From the NCBI GenBank assembly GCA_017592665.1, contig JAGFNW010000001.1, positions 310,001 to 374,000 on the forward strand: a stretch of DNA of 64,000 bases, given 5' to 3'. This DNA comes from Streptosporangiaceae bacterium NEAU-GS5 (GTDB taxonomy: Bacteria > Actinomycetota > Actinomycetes > Streptosporangiales > Streptosporangiaceae). A model generated the notes under the pieces. The model saw only the letters and a program-made list of their open reading frames with translations. It did no database searches and was not told the DNA's origin. Position numbers and translations under genes: made by a program. Below are positions 1-8,672 of the stretch, piece after piece. The first letter of the stretch is position 1. Each line of letters opens with the position of its first letter.

Positions 1-2
1 TG

Positions 3-569
3 GACGTGATGCTCTACCTGATCTATGAGCCCTGGAAGGACGCGCACGGCTCGGGCCAGCCCGCCACCCCGCCCCTCAGCGTCGAGCAGCGGCTGCCGCT
101 GCTGTCCGGCACCGCCGTACACGCGGGGATCATCCTGGCCCTGCTCGCCGCGGTCGCGGTTTGGCTGACGCTCCGGCACACGGCGTTCGGGTTCCGGCTG
201 GCGGTGACGGGCGGCAACCCCGAGGCGGCCCGGCGCGCCGGGTTGCCGGTGGCCCGGCTCCTGATGACGGCCATGTTGCTCGGCGGCGCGCTGGCCGGGC
301 TGGCCGGGGTGATCCAACTGGCCGGGGTCGAGTTCAAGCTCCGGCCCGGCCTCACCACCAACATCGGCTACATCGCCTTCCTTGCCGCCTGGCTGGCCCG
401 GCACAACCCGCTGCCGGCCACCGCCGCCGCGTTCCTGCTCGCCGCGATCACGGTCGGCGGCGACAGCCTTCAGCTCGACAGCGGCCTGCCGGCCGCCACC
501 GTCAACGTGCTGATGGCCCTGATCCTGCTCGCCGTGCTCGGCTGGACCGCCAAGAGGAGCCCGTCATGA
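3..569 (+). CDS. BMP-type ABC importer permease, 5' truncated
   Basis: C-terminal 188 residues of an inner-membrane permease of the BPD_transp_2 family (YufP/NupP-like), the type that works with BMP-family lipoproteins to import nucleosides or related small nitrogen compounds. Several hydrophobic helices are visible, with the charged loop around residues 55-75 (TGGNPEAARRAGLPVARLL) that is characteristic of this family, where it contacts the ATPase. The frame is open to the left edge, so the true start, and probably the ATPase gene, lie outside the window. The stop overlaps the next permease start (ATGA), which indicates one operon. Confidence 0.85.
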   Translation, partial: DVMLYLIYEPWKDAHGSGQPATPPLSVEQRLPLLSGTAVHAGIILALLAAVAVWLTLRHTAFGFRLAVTGGNPEAARRAGLPVARLLMTAMLLGGALAGLAGVIQLAGVEFKLRPGLTTNIGYIAFLAAWLARHNPLPATAAAFLLAAITVGGDSLQLDSGLPAATVNVLMALILLAVLGWTAKRSPS

Positions 570-1471
570 GTGACCTGGTGGTGGACGTCCTCACGGGGGC
601 GGTGCGCGGCGGGACCGCGATCATGTTCGCGGCACTCGGTGAGACGGTGTCCGAGCGCGCCGGGGTGGTCAACCTCGGGACCGAGGGGTCCATGCTGGTC
701 GGGGCCCTGGCCGGATACGCGGTCGCGGCCGAGACGGGCAGCCCGTGGGCGGGCGTGGCGGCCGGGGCCGTGGCCGGTGGCCTGCTGGCCCTGGTCCACG
801 CCGTGATGGTGGTGTGGCGGCGAGCCGACCAGTTCGCCACGGGCCTGACCGTGATGTTCCTCGGTCTCGGCCTCACCTCGCTGTTCGGCGCGGCGTACGT
901 GGGGCGGGCGGCGCCCGGCTTCGATCCGGTGAAGCTGCCGATCCTCGGCGACCTGCCGGTGGTGGGCGAGGTCCTCTTCCAGCACGACCCGGTGACCTAT
1001 GTGTCGTTCGCCGCCGCACCGCTGCTGTGGTGGTGGCTGCGGTCGACCCGCGGCGGCCTGCTGCTCCGCACGGCCGGAGAACGGGCCGACGTGCTGCACG
1101 TCCACGGCTATCGGCCGGGGCTGATCAGGGGCGCCGCCGTGGTGGCGGGCGGCGCGCTGGCCGGAATCGGAGGAGCGCAGCTCGCCACCGCGTACGCGCA
1201 CGCCTGGTTCGAGGGGATGACCGCGGGGCGGGGCTTCATCGCCGTCGCCCTGGTCATCTTCGCCGCCTGGCGTCCTCTGTGGGTGATGGCCGGGTCGTAC
1301 CTGTTCGGCGCGGCTCTCGCCCTCGCTCCAGCCCTGCAGGCAAGGGGCGAATCCCTGAACCAGTTCGCCCTCGACGCGCTGCCCTTCCTGATCACCCTCG
1401 CCATCCTGGCGATCCTCGGCCGCCGCACCCTGCGTGCCGCGCCCGAGGAACTGCGCCGCGTGTTCACCTAG
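566..1471 (+). CDS. BMP-type ABC importer permease (second subunit)
   Basis: A 301-residue polytopic membrane protein, the second BPD_transp_2 permease (YufQ/NupQ-like) of the importer. The N-terminal stretch with GETVSERAGVVNLGTEGSM (about residues 27-45) is the hallmark of this subunit. The start is the ATG inside the ATGA overlap with the upstream permease, preceded by GAGGAG-like bases. The substrate-binding lipoprotein starts 8 bases after the stop. The family usually transports nucleosides; the downstream hydrolases suggest a urea-like or purine-breakdown compound instead, which is inference. Confidence 0.87.
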   Translation: MSDLVVDVLTGAVRGGTAIMFAALGETVSERAGVVNLGTEGSMLVGALAGYAVAAETGSPWAGVAAGAVAGGLLALVHAVMVVWRRADQFATGLTVMFLGLGLTSLFGAAYVGRAAPGFDPVKLPILGDLPVVGEVLFQHDPVTYVSFAAAPLLWWWLRSTRGGLLLRTAGERADVLHVHGYRPGLIRGAAVVAGGALAGIGGAQLATAYAHAWFEGMTAGRGFIAVALVIFAAWRPLWVMAGSYLFGAALALAPALQARGESLNQFALDALPFLITLAILAILGRRTLRAAPEELRRVFT

Positions 1472-1479
1472 GAGATCCG

Positions 1480-2622
1480 ATGTTGCGGAAACTGATCCCC
1501 CTCGCCCTGCTCGCCCCCCTGATCGCCTGCTCCGCCAACACGACCGGCACGACCGGCGCCACCACGAACTCCGGCGGGGCCGCGGCGCCCGGCAAGGGCT
1601 CCCCCTCCGTCGGCTTCATTTTCGTCGGCCCGAAGGACGACTACGGCTACAACCAGGCCGCCTACCAGGGCAGTCAGGCGGTGGCCGCGGCGTTCCCCAA
1701 CCTGAAGGTGCTCACCGCGGAGAACGTGCCCGAGGACGACAACGCGGCCCGGGTGATGAACTCCATGATCGCCAAGGGCGCGAAAATCATCTTCGCCACC
1801 TCGTACGGTCACCTGGACGCCGCGATGAAGGTCGCCGCCGAGCATCCGGACGTCGCGGTCGTGCAGCAGGGCAACCTCATCACGGGCGCGGTCCCGGCCA
1901 ACGCGGGCACCTTCTTCGGCACCGTGTACGAACCCGTCTACCTGGCCGGGATCGCCGCCGGCAAGGCCACCAAGTCGGGCAAGCTCGGGTACGTCTACGC
2001 GTTCCCGATCACCCAGACCATCGACAACATCGACGCCTTCGAACGGGGCGCCCAGTCGGTGAACCCCACCGTGAAGACGTACGCGGTCAGCACCTCCTCC
2101 TGGTGCGATCCGGCCAAGCAGGCCGAGGCCGCCGCCAACCTGCTCAAGCAGGGCGTGGACGTGATCACCCAGCACCAGGACTGCACGGCCACCGTGATCA
2201 AGGCGACCGAGGCGGCCGGCAAGTACACGGTCGGCTACCACGCCGACGCCTCCTCGATCGCGCCCAAGGGCTGGCTGACCGGCTCGCAGTGGAACTGGGG
2301 CCCGCTCTACGTCGACATCGTGAAGACGGCGCTCGGCGGCGGCTTCACCGGGTCGAAGTACAACGCCAACTTCCGGGTGGGTTACAAGACCGGCGAGAAC
2401 CCGTTCGTGCAGTCCCCGTACGGCCCGATGGTGGACGAGGCCACCAAGTCGGCCATCGACCAGGCCCGTGAGGGCCTCAAGACCGGATCCCCGTTCGCCG
2501 GGCCGGTCAAGGACCAGGACGGCAAGGTCCGCATCCCGGACGGCACGGTCCCGGATTACACGGCCATCGAGAAGATCGACTACTTCGTCGACGGCGTCGT
2601 CGGGACCCTGCCCAAGTCATGA
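1480..2622 (+). CDS. BMP family substrate-binding lipoprotein
   Basis: A 380-residue periplasmic-binding lipoprotein of the BMP (basic membrane protein/PnrA-like) family. It opens with a short signal peptide ending in the lipobox LIAC (Cys about residue 17), then a Ser/Thr/Gly-rich tether. The BMP fold follows, with VGFIFVGPKDDYGYNQAA, where the Asp/Tyr/Asn cluster is typical of ligand contact. GGAG 5 bases before the ATG is a good ribosome site. It captures substrate for the two upstream permeases. The stop overlaps the next gene by ATGA, so a hydrolase is translationally coupled to the binding protein. Confidence 0.9.
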   Translation: MLRKLIPLALLAPLIACSANTTGTTGATTNSGGAAAPGKGSPSVGFIFVGPKDDYGYNQAAYQGSQAVAAAFPNLKVLTAENVPEDDNAARVMNSMIAKGAKIIFATSYGHLDAAMKVAAEHPDVAVVQQGNLITGAVPANAGTFFGTVYEPVYLAGIAAGKATKSGKLGYVYAFPITQTIDNIDAFERGAQSVNPTVKTYAVSTSSWCDPAKQAEAAANLLKQGVDVITQHQDCTATVIKATEAAGKYTVGYHADASSIAPKGWLTGSQWNWGPLYVDIVKTALGGGFTGSKYNANFRVGYKTGENPFVQSPYGPMVDEATKSAIDQAREGLKTGSPFAGPVKDQDGKVRIPDGTVPDYTAIEKIDYFVDGVVGTLPKS

Positions 2623-3140
2623 CCACCATTCCCGGCACGACTCCCTACCCATGGCCGTGGCACGGGCGGCTGGATCCGGCGCGGGTGGCCTTGCTGGCCG
2701 TGGCCTGCCCGGATCCGACCGGCCCGGACCAGGACGTCGAGGCCCTCGCGGCGCGTGTCCGGGACCGGGGCGGCCTGATCGTCTCGGTCCGAGTGCGGGC
2801 TCCCTACCGCAAGACCGGTCTTGACGTGGCCGCCCCGCCCACCCACCCCCACCATGTCGTACGCGCCTCCGGCTGGGACGGCTTCCACGGCAGCGACCTG
2901 GACGACGTGCTCCGCACGGCCGGCCGCGACCTGCTGCTGATCGCCGGGTGCTGCCTGGAGCTCGGCGCGCACTCGACCATGCGGGCCGCCAACGACCGGG
3001 GCTATGAGTGCCTGCTGGTCGCGGACGCCTGCGCGGCCGCCTCCGAGGAACTGCGGCAGGCGGCCCTGTCGACGATCGAGATGTCCGGCGGGATCTTCGG
3101 CGCCGTCGGATCAAGAACGGCAGTCATGGAGAAGCTATGA
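2619..3140 (+). CDS. Degenerate isochorismatase-fold protein lacking the catalytic triad
   Basis: A 173-residue isochorismatase-superfamily protein that looks like a catalytically dead paralogue of the next gene. Aligning the two, the Asp-Lys-Cys triad positions of the neighbour (D30, K136, C169) correspond here to Ala29, Ala83 and Gly116. The adjacent Cys111/Cys112 do not fall on the nucleophile position. The stretch from HSTMRAANDRGYECLL to GGIFGAV is nearly identical to the neighbour, also in DNA, so it arose by tandem duplication followed by loss of an internal segment. It overlaps both flanking genes by 4 bases. A structural or regulatory subunit is possible; function is unknown. Confidence 0.8.
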   Translation: MTTIPGTTPYPWPWHGRLDPARVALLAVACPDPTGPDQDVEALAARVRDRGGLIVSVRVRAPYRKTGLDVAAPPTHPHHVVRASGWDGFHGSDLDDVLRTAGRDLLLIAGCCLELGAHSTMRAANDRGYECLLVADACAAASEELRQAALSTIEMSGGIFGAVGSRTAVMEKL

Positions 3141-3826
3141 GATATCAGACCGTGCCCGCCGAGCCGTACGACTGGCCGTTCGACGGCGCGCTGGACTCCG
3201 CCACAACGGCCCTGATCTGCATCGACTGGCAGGCCGACTTCTGCGGTCCGGGCGGCTACGTCGACATGATGGGCTACGACCTGTCGCTCACCAGGGCCGG
3301 CCTGGAGCCGACGGCGGCCGTGCTGGACGCGGCCAGGGCGCGCGGCTTCCTGGTGATCCACACCCGGGAGGGGCATCGGCCCGACCTGTCGGACTGCCCG
3401 CCCAACAAGCTGTGGCGCTCGCGCCGCATCGGCGCCGGCATCGGCGATCCGGGGCCGTGCGGCCGGATCCTGGTGCGCGGCGAGCCCGGCTGGGAGATCG
3501 TCCCTGAGGTGGCGCCGATCGACGGCGAGCCGATCGTCGACAAGCCGGGAAAGGGCGCCTTCTACGCCACCGACCTCGACCTGCTGCTGCGCACCCACGG
3601 GATCACGCATCTCATCCTGACCGGGATCACCACGGACGTGTGCGTGCACACGACCATGCGGGAGGCCAACGACCGCGGCTATGAGTGCCTGCTGCTGACC
3701 GACTGCACGGGCGCGACCGACAAGGGCAACTACGAGGCGGCCGTGAAGATGGTCACCATGCAGGGCGGCGTCTTCGGCGCCGTCGCCCCGTCGTCGGCCC
3801 TGCTGACCTCCCTCGGCGCGCGATGA
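3137..3826 (+). CDS. biuH: Biuret amidohydrolase-like cysteine hydrolase
   Basis: A 229-residue isochorismatase-family amidohydrolase. The triad is Asp30 (CIDWQADF), Lys136 (VDKPGKGAF) and Cys169 (TTDVCVHTT). The 106- and 33-residue spacings between these match what I recall for biuret hydrolase BiuH (D36/K142/C175). Biuret hydrolysis would yield allophanate, and the overlapping downstream gene is an allophanate hydrolase, which strongly supports the assignment. RutB-like ureidoacrylate hydrolases are the main alternative in this subfamily. Start is the ATG in an ATGA overlap, with GGAGAAG just upstream. Confidence 0.75.
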   Translation: MRYQTVPAEPYDWPFDGALDSATTALICIDWQADFCGPGGYVDMMGYDLSLTRAGLEPTAAVLDAARARGFLVIHTREGHRPDLSDCPPNKLWRSRRIGAGIGDPGPCGRILVRGEPGWEIVPEVAPIDGEPIVDKPGKGAFYATDLDLLLRTHGITHLILTGITTDVCVHTTMREANDRGYECLLLTDCTGATDKGNYEAAVKMVTMQGGVFGAVAPSSALLTSLGAR

Positions 3827-5478
3827 CCTACCCCCCGGCGGAGAGCCTGGACCTGAGGACCCTCGCCCAGGGTTACGCGACCGGGGCGTTCACCCCCGCC
3901 GACGTGGTCGCCGAGGTGTTCCAGCGGATCGGCGACCGCGGCGACGACGGCGTGTGGATCTCGTTGCGCCGGCCTGACGAGGTGCTCGCCGACCTCGTGC
4001 CCGGCCCCCTCCATGGCGTGCCGTTCGCGGTCAAGGACAACATCGACGTCGCCGGGATGCCGACGACCGCCGCCTGCCCGGGCTTCGCCTACGTCCCTGA
4101 CCGTACGGCTCCGCTGGTCGAGCGGCTCCGCCGGGCCGGGGCGCTGCTGATCGGGAAGACCAACCTGGATCAGTTCGCCACCGGCCTGTCCGGGACCCGC
4201 AGCCCGTACGGCGTCTGCGAGTCCCCGCTTGTCCCCGGGCTCATCTCCGGCGGTTCCAGCTCCGGCTCCGCGGTGGCCGTGGGCGCGGGCCTGGTCTGCT
4301 TCGCCATCGGCACGGACACGGCCGGCTCGGGGCGCGTGCCGGCCGCCCTCTGCGGCGTGGTGGGCCTGAAGCCGTCCCGCGGCCTCATCCCAGCGGACGG
4401 CCTGGTGCCGGCCTGCGCGTCCCTGGACTGCGCCAGCGTCTTCGCGCTGTCGGCGCCGGACGCGGCGGTGGTCGCGGACGTCATGTCGCCGACCGGCTAC
4501 CGCGCGGACCCTGACCGGAGACTCCGTGTCGGTGTCCCCGCACAAGCCGACTTCTTCGGGGACGAGGCCGCGCGCGAAGGATTCGAGGCCGCGAAGGACC
4601 GCCTGAGGAGCCTCGGCCACGAACTCGTGCCCGTCGATCTGACGCCGTTCCTCGCGGCCGGACGGCTCCTCTACGAAGGACCGTGGCTGGCCGAACGGCT
4701 CGCCGGGATCGGGGACTTCGTCGCGGCGCATCCCGGCGAGCTCCATCCGGTCACCCGGGAGGTGCTGACCAAGGGCTGGGGCATCACGGGCGTCGACGTC
4801 TTCCGCGGCATGCGACGGCTCGCCGATCTCCGATCCACGACGGACACGACCTGGTCGCGGATCGACGTGCTGGCCGTGCCGACCGTGCCGACGACCTTCA
4901 CGGTGGAGGAGATGACGGCCGACCCGATCGGCCGCAACTCGATCCTCGGGCACTACACCACGTTCGCCAACCTGCTGGATCTCGCGGCGATAGCCGTACC
5001 GGCCGGAATGACCGCGGCCGGGCGCCCGCACGGCATCACGCTGCTCGCCCCGTCCGACGCCCCGCTTCCCGCACTGGCCGCCCGCTTCACCGAGGCCGCC
5101 CCACAAGCGGAGGTCCTGCTGGCGGTCGCCGGAGCCCACCGCACCGGCCACCCCCTGCACCCGCAGCTGGCCGCGCTCGGCGCGCGCTGCCAGGGCCTCG
5201 CCGCCACCGCCCGCGCCTACCGGCTCTTCGACCTCGGCGATCGGCCCGGCATGCTGCGGGCGCCGGACGGCGAGTCCATCGAGGTGGAGCTGCACCACCT
5301 CACACCGGAAGCCCTCGGCCGTCTCCTAGTCGGCATCCCGGCCCCGCTCGGCCTGGGGACGGTCGAGCTCCTGGACGGGCGGCTCGTGCACGGCTTCCTC
5401 TGCGAGGCGTACGCCACACAGGACGCCAAGGACATCACCGAGTTCGGCGGCTGGCCGGCCTATCTCAGCAGCCGCTGA
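3823..5478 (+). CDS. atzF: Allophanate hydrolase (amidase signature plus C-terminal domain)
   Basis: A 551-residue enzyme that hydrolyses allophanate to ammonia and carbon dioxide. The amidase-signature domain (residues 1 to about 400) has the Ser-cisSer-Lys triad: Lys71 in FAVKDNID, Ser146 in GGSSSGS and Ser169 in GTDTAGSGR. The C-terminal part (about 430-551) resembles the allophanate hydrolase C-terminal domain, which processes the remaining carboxylate product. It is somewhat shorter than the roughly 600-residue Pseudomonas AtzF. No biotin carboxylase (urea carboxylase) partner is present, consistent with allophanate coming from biuret. It is the last gene of the importer/hydrolase operon. 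Confidence 0.88.
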   Translation: MTYPPAESLDLRTLAQGYATGAFTPADVVAEVFQRIGDRGDDGVWISLRRPDEVLADLVPGPLHGVPFAVKDNIDVAGMPTTAACPGFAYVPDRTAPLVERLRRAGALLIGKTNLDQFATGLSGTRSPYGVCESPLVPGLISGGSSSGSAVAVGAGLVCFAIGTDTAGSGRVPAALCGVVGLKPSRGLIPADGLVPACASLDCASVFALSAPDAAVVADVMSPTGYRADPDRRLRVGVPAQADFFGDEAAREGFEAAKDRLRSLGHELVPVDLTPFLAAGRLLYEGPWLAERLAGIGDFVAAHPGELHPVTREVLTKGWGITGVDVFRGMRRLADLRSTTDTTWSRIDVLAVPTVPTTFTVEEMTADPIGRNSILGHYTTFANLLDLAAIAVPAGMTAAGRPHGITLLAPSDAPLPALAARFTEAAPQAEVLLAVAGAHRTGHPLHPQLAALGARCQGLAATARAYRLFDLGDRPGMLRAPDGESIEVELHHLTPEALGRLLVGIPAPLGLGTVELLDGRLVHGFLCEAYATQDAKDITEFGGWPAYLSSR

Positions 5479-5498
5479 CGCGTGGCACAGTGTGAAGC

Positions 5499-8400
5499 GT
5501 GAGGATCACGCTGCTCGGTCCGGTAGAGGTGGCCGACGACGCGGGCGCGGCGGTCGAGGTCTCCGGGGCGCGGCTGCGCAGCCTGCTGGCCTGCCTCGCC
5601 CTCGCGCCCGGGCGGCTGGTGACGGTCGAGGCGCTGGTCGACGCCGTGTGGCCGGACGCGCCGCCGTCCGGTGCGGTCAACGCGCTGCAGTCGCTGGTCT
5701 CGCGGCTGCGGCGGGCGCTGCCCGAGGCCGACGCCGTACGGCTGGAGCGGCTGCCGGCGGGCTATCGGCTGGCGACCCCGCCGGAGTGGGTGGACGCCTG
5801 CCGCTTCGAACAGCTCGCGGCGGCCGCGCGGTCGGCGCCCGATCAGGCCGCGGCCGCACGGCTGCTCGACGAGGCTCTCGGCCTGTGGCGCGGTGCCCCG
5901 CTGGCCGACGTGGAGCCGGCCGGGTTCGCGGTGGCCGCCGCCGCGCGCCTCACCGAACTGCGGCTGCGCGTCCTCGAAGACCAGGCCGACGTACGGCTCG
6001 CGCTCGGCGAATCCGACGGCCTGGCCGGCGACCTGGCTGTCCTGACGGCCGCACACCCCCTACGGGAGCGCCTGTGGGCGGCCCGGATGCGGGCGCTGTG
6101 CGCGGCCGGGCGCCCGGCCGAGGCGCTGGCCGCCTTCGACGACCTGCGCCGCCACCTCGCCGGCGAACTCGGCGCCGATCCGTCGCCCGAGGTGCGCGCG
6201 CTGCACCTGGCGATCCTCCGCGGTGAGCTCACCCAGGCGCCGGCGGGTGGCACCAACCTCCGCGCCCCGCTCACCGCCCTGGTCGGCCGCGAGGACGACC
6301 TGACCAGGGTCGGCGCGCTCCTCACCGAAAACCGGCTGGTCACGCTGGTCGGGCCGGGCGGCGCCGGCAAGACGCGGCTGGCCTCCGAGGTGGCCGCCAC
6401 GTGGCGCGAACGCGACGGCGCCTGGCTCGTCGAGCTCGCGGCCGTCGGCGACCCCGCCCAGGTCCCGGCCGCCGTGGCGGCCGCCCTCGATCCGCGCGCC
6501 GCGACCGTGCGCGTGCGGCATCCGCTCGCCCGCGAGCCGATCGACCGCCTCGTCGAGGCCCTGCGGGACCGCCGGCTGCTGATCGTGCTGGACAACTGCG
6601 AGCACCTGGTCGACGCCTGCGCGCGGCTCGCCGACGCGGTCGTGAGCCGTTGCCCGCAGGTGCGGGTGCTGGCCACGTCCCGCGAGCCGCTGGCCGTCAC
6701 CGGTGAGACCATCCACGTCGTCGGGCCATTGCGGGTCCCTTCCCCGGACGTGCCGCTGGAGCGTGCGGCCCGATTCCCGGCGCTTCTGCTGTTCGCCCAG
6801 CGGGCCGCGGCCGTACGGCCCGGGTTCGCGCTGACGCCCGCCAACCTGCCCGCGGTCGCCGAATTGTGCCGCCGCCTCGACGGCCTGCCGCTCGCCATCG
6901 AGCTGGCCTGCGCGCGGCTGCGCACGCTCCCGGTCGAGGAGCTCACGGCGCGGCTCGGCGACCGGTTCCGGCTGCTGACCGGCGGCAGCCGTACGGCGGT
7001 GCCCCGGCACCAGAGCCTGCTCGCCGTGGTCGAGTGGAGCTGGGATCTGCTCACTCCGGCCGAACGCGCGCTGGCCCGCAGACTGGCGGTCTTCGCCGGT
7101 GGCGCATCCCTGGAAACCGTCGAAGCGGTCTGCTCAGACCCGGACGCGCTCCCTCGGGAAACAGTCCTGGAGACTCTGGGCGGCCTGGTCGACAAGTCCC
7201 TCGTCGTCCTGGTCGAGACCTCGGGCGCGCGTTATCGGATGCTCGACACCATCCAGGCGTACGCGGCGCGCGTGCTGGCCGATTCCGGCGAGGCCGAGCA
7301 TGTTCGCCAGGCCCTCGCGGCGTACTTCCTGGGCATGGCCGAGTCCGCCGAGCCCGCGCTGCGCACGGGCGACCAGTTGCGGTGGCTGGCCTGGCTGGCG
7401 CAGGAGCACGACAACCTGGTCGCGGTGCTGCGCTGGGCGGTCGACAGGCCCGACGCCGCCACGGCCGTACGGCTGACGGCGGCGCTCGGCTGGTATTGGA
7501 ACCTGCGCGGTGACCACGCGGAGGCGGCCGCGTGGCTGGACGCCGCCCTCGCCCTGCCCGGGATCGAGCGCGCTGGTGAGGCCCTCGCCTCCGCGTACGC
7601 CTACCACGCGATGCACCTGTTCGCGATCCAGGAGACCGAGCGCGGGCTGGCGTCGGCCGCGGTGGCGCGCCGGCTGGCCGGCGAAGGGGCGCCCACCGAC
7701 CCGGCGGTCGCGCTGCTCGAGGTGCTGTTCCGGCTGCACCCGGCCAACCCTGACCACGATGCGGACGAGGCGCTGGCGCACCTCGCTGAGCTGGGGCGGC
7801 ATCCGGATGCGTGGCTTGCCGCCACGGCCCGCCTTTTCCGCGGGCTCGCGCTCGCGGCGTTCGGAGACGCGGCGGCCGCCGCGTCGGAGCTCATGACGGC
7901 CAGAGACGGGTTCGGCGTGGCCGGCGACCGCTGGGGCAGAGCGGCGGCGGTGAGCTCCCTCGGCTCCTGTCACAGCCTCACGGGCGACCACGACGCCGCC
8001 ATCGCCGCCATGAGCGAGGCGCTCGGGCTCATCCACGCCCTCGGCTCGGACGGCGACGCCCAGTGGGCGCGGGTGGAGCTCGGGCTGGAACGTCTCCGGG
8101 CCGGCGACCTGGCCGGGGCCCGCGCCGATCTGGAGCACGCCAGGACCGCCGATCAGGCGTCCGGCGCGACCATGGTGGCCGCGGCGGCGTCCGTCGGGCT
8201 GGCCGAGACGTCCCGCGCGCACGGCGACCTCGGCGAAGCCCGCGCCCTGCTGACCGGTGCGCTGCGCCGCCTCGACGCCGCCGAGGGCGTGCCTCCCCAG
8301 ATCCGCGCGCGTGCCCTGGTCGGCCTGGCCCGTGTCGGCGTACGCGACGGCCAGCGGGCGCAGGCCCGTTCCCGGCTCGACGAGGCCCTGTCGCTGACCC

Positions 8401-8672
8401 TGGACGTGTCGCACCGATCCCTGATCGCCGAGGTGGCCGAGGGGATGGCCGACCTGGCCCTCGCCGACGACCTGCCGGGCGACGCGGCCGGGCTGCTCGG
8501 GCTGGCCGCGGCCGTACGCGGGGCCGCCGACCTCGGCAGTCCCGACGTGCGGCAGGCCGAGGCGGCGGCCAGGAAGGCGCTCGGCGACGAGGCCTACGCC
8601 GCCGCCTACGCGGCCACCGCAGGCCTCGGCACCGACGCCGCGCTGCACACCATTCAGACGCGACGCTTGTAG
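5499..8672 (+). CDS. AfsR/SARP-family transcriptional regulator with ATPase and TPR domains
   Basis: A 1057-residue regulator. Domain order: winged-helix DNA-binding domain (about 1-92), bacterial transcriptional activation domain (about 97-245), NB-ARC-like ATPase with Walker A GPGGAGKT (about 285) and Walker B LLIVLDNCEHL (about 360), then a long TPR-rich C-terminus. Such proteins activate secondary-metabolite or nutrient genes in actinomycetes. The start is the GTG 20 bases after the allophanate hydrolase stop; no strong ribosome site is seen. Its target is unknown; the biuret operon is a candidate by position only. Its 3' end overlaps the convergent exporter gene by 19 bases. Confidence 0.87.
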   Translation: MRITLLGPVEVADDAGAAVEVSGARLRSLLACLALAPGRLVTVEALVDAVWPDAPPSGAVNALQSLVSRLRRALPEADAVRLERLPAGYRLATPPEWVDACRFEQLAAAARSAPDQAAAARLLDEALGLWRGAPLADVEPAGFAVAAAARLTELRLRVLEDQADVRLALGESDGLAGDLAVLTAAHPLRERLWAARMRALCAAGRPAEALAAFDDLRRHLAGELGADPSPEVRALHLAILRGELTQAPAGGTNLRAPLTALVGREDDLTRVGALLTENRLVTLVGPGGAGKTRLASEVAATWRERDGAWLVELAAVGDPAQVPAAVAAALDPRAATVRVRHPLAREPIDRLVEALRDRRLLIVLDNCEHLVDACARLADAVVSRCPQVRVLATSREPLAVTGETIHVVGPLRVPSPDVPLERAARFPALLLFAQRAAAVRPGFALTPANLPAVAELCRRLDGLPLAIELACARLRTLPVEELTARLGDRFRLLTGGSRTAVPRHQSLLAVVEWSWDLLTPAERALARRLAVFAGGASLETVEAVCSDPDALPRETVLETLGGLVDKSLVVLVETSGARYRMLDTIQAYAARVLADSGEAEHVRQALAAYFLGMAESAEPALRTGDQLRWLAWLAQEHDNLVAVLRWAVDRPDAATAVRLTAALGWYWNLRGDHAEAAAWLDAALALPGIERAGEALASAYAYHAMHLFAIQETERGLASAAVARRLAGEGAPTDPAVALLEVLFRLHPANPDHDADEALAHLAELGRHPDAWLAATARLFRGLALAAFGDAAAAASELMTARDGFGVAGDRWGRAAAVSSLGSCHSLTGDHDAAIAAMSEALGLIHALGSDGDAQWARVELGLERLRAGDLAGARADLEHARTADQASGATMVAAAASVGLAETSRAHGDLGEARALLTGALRRLDAAEGVPPQIRARALVGLARVGVRDGQRAQARSRLDEALSLTLDVSHRSLIAEVAEGMADLALADDLPGDAAGLLGLAAAVRGAADLGSPDVRQAEAAARKALGDEAYAAAYAATAGLGTDAALHTIQTRRL

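Noticed and set aside
3730-5298. A 522-codon minus-strand frame opposite allophanate hydrolase
   Set aside because: Low-complexity Gly/Arg/His content; shadow of the real gene.
5843-7195. Long minus-strand open frames antisense to the SARP regulator
   Set aside because: Arg/Ser-rich translations caused by high GC at the third codon position; no family similarity, while the plus strand has clear domains.
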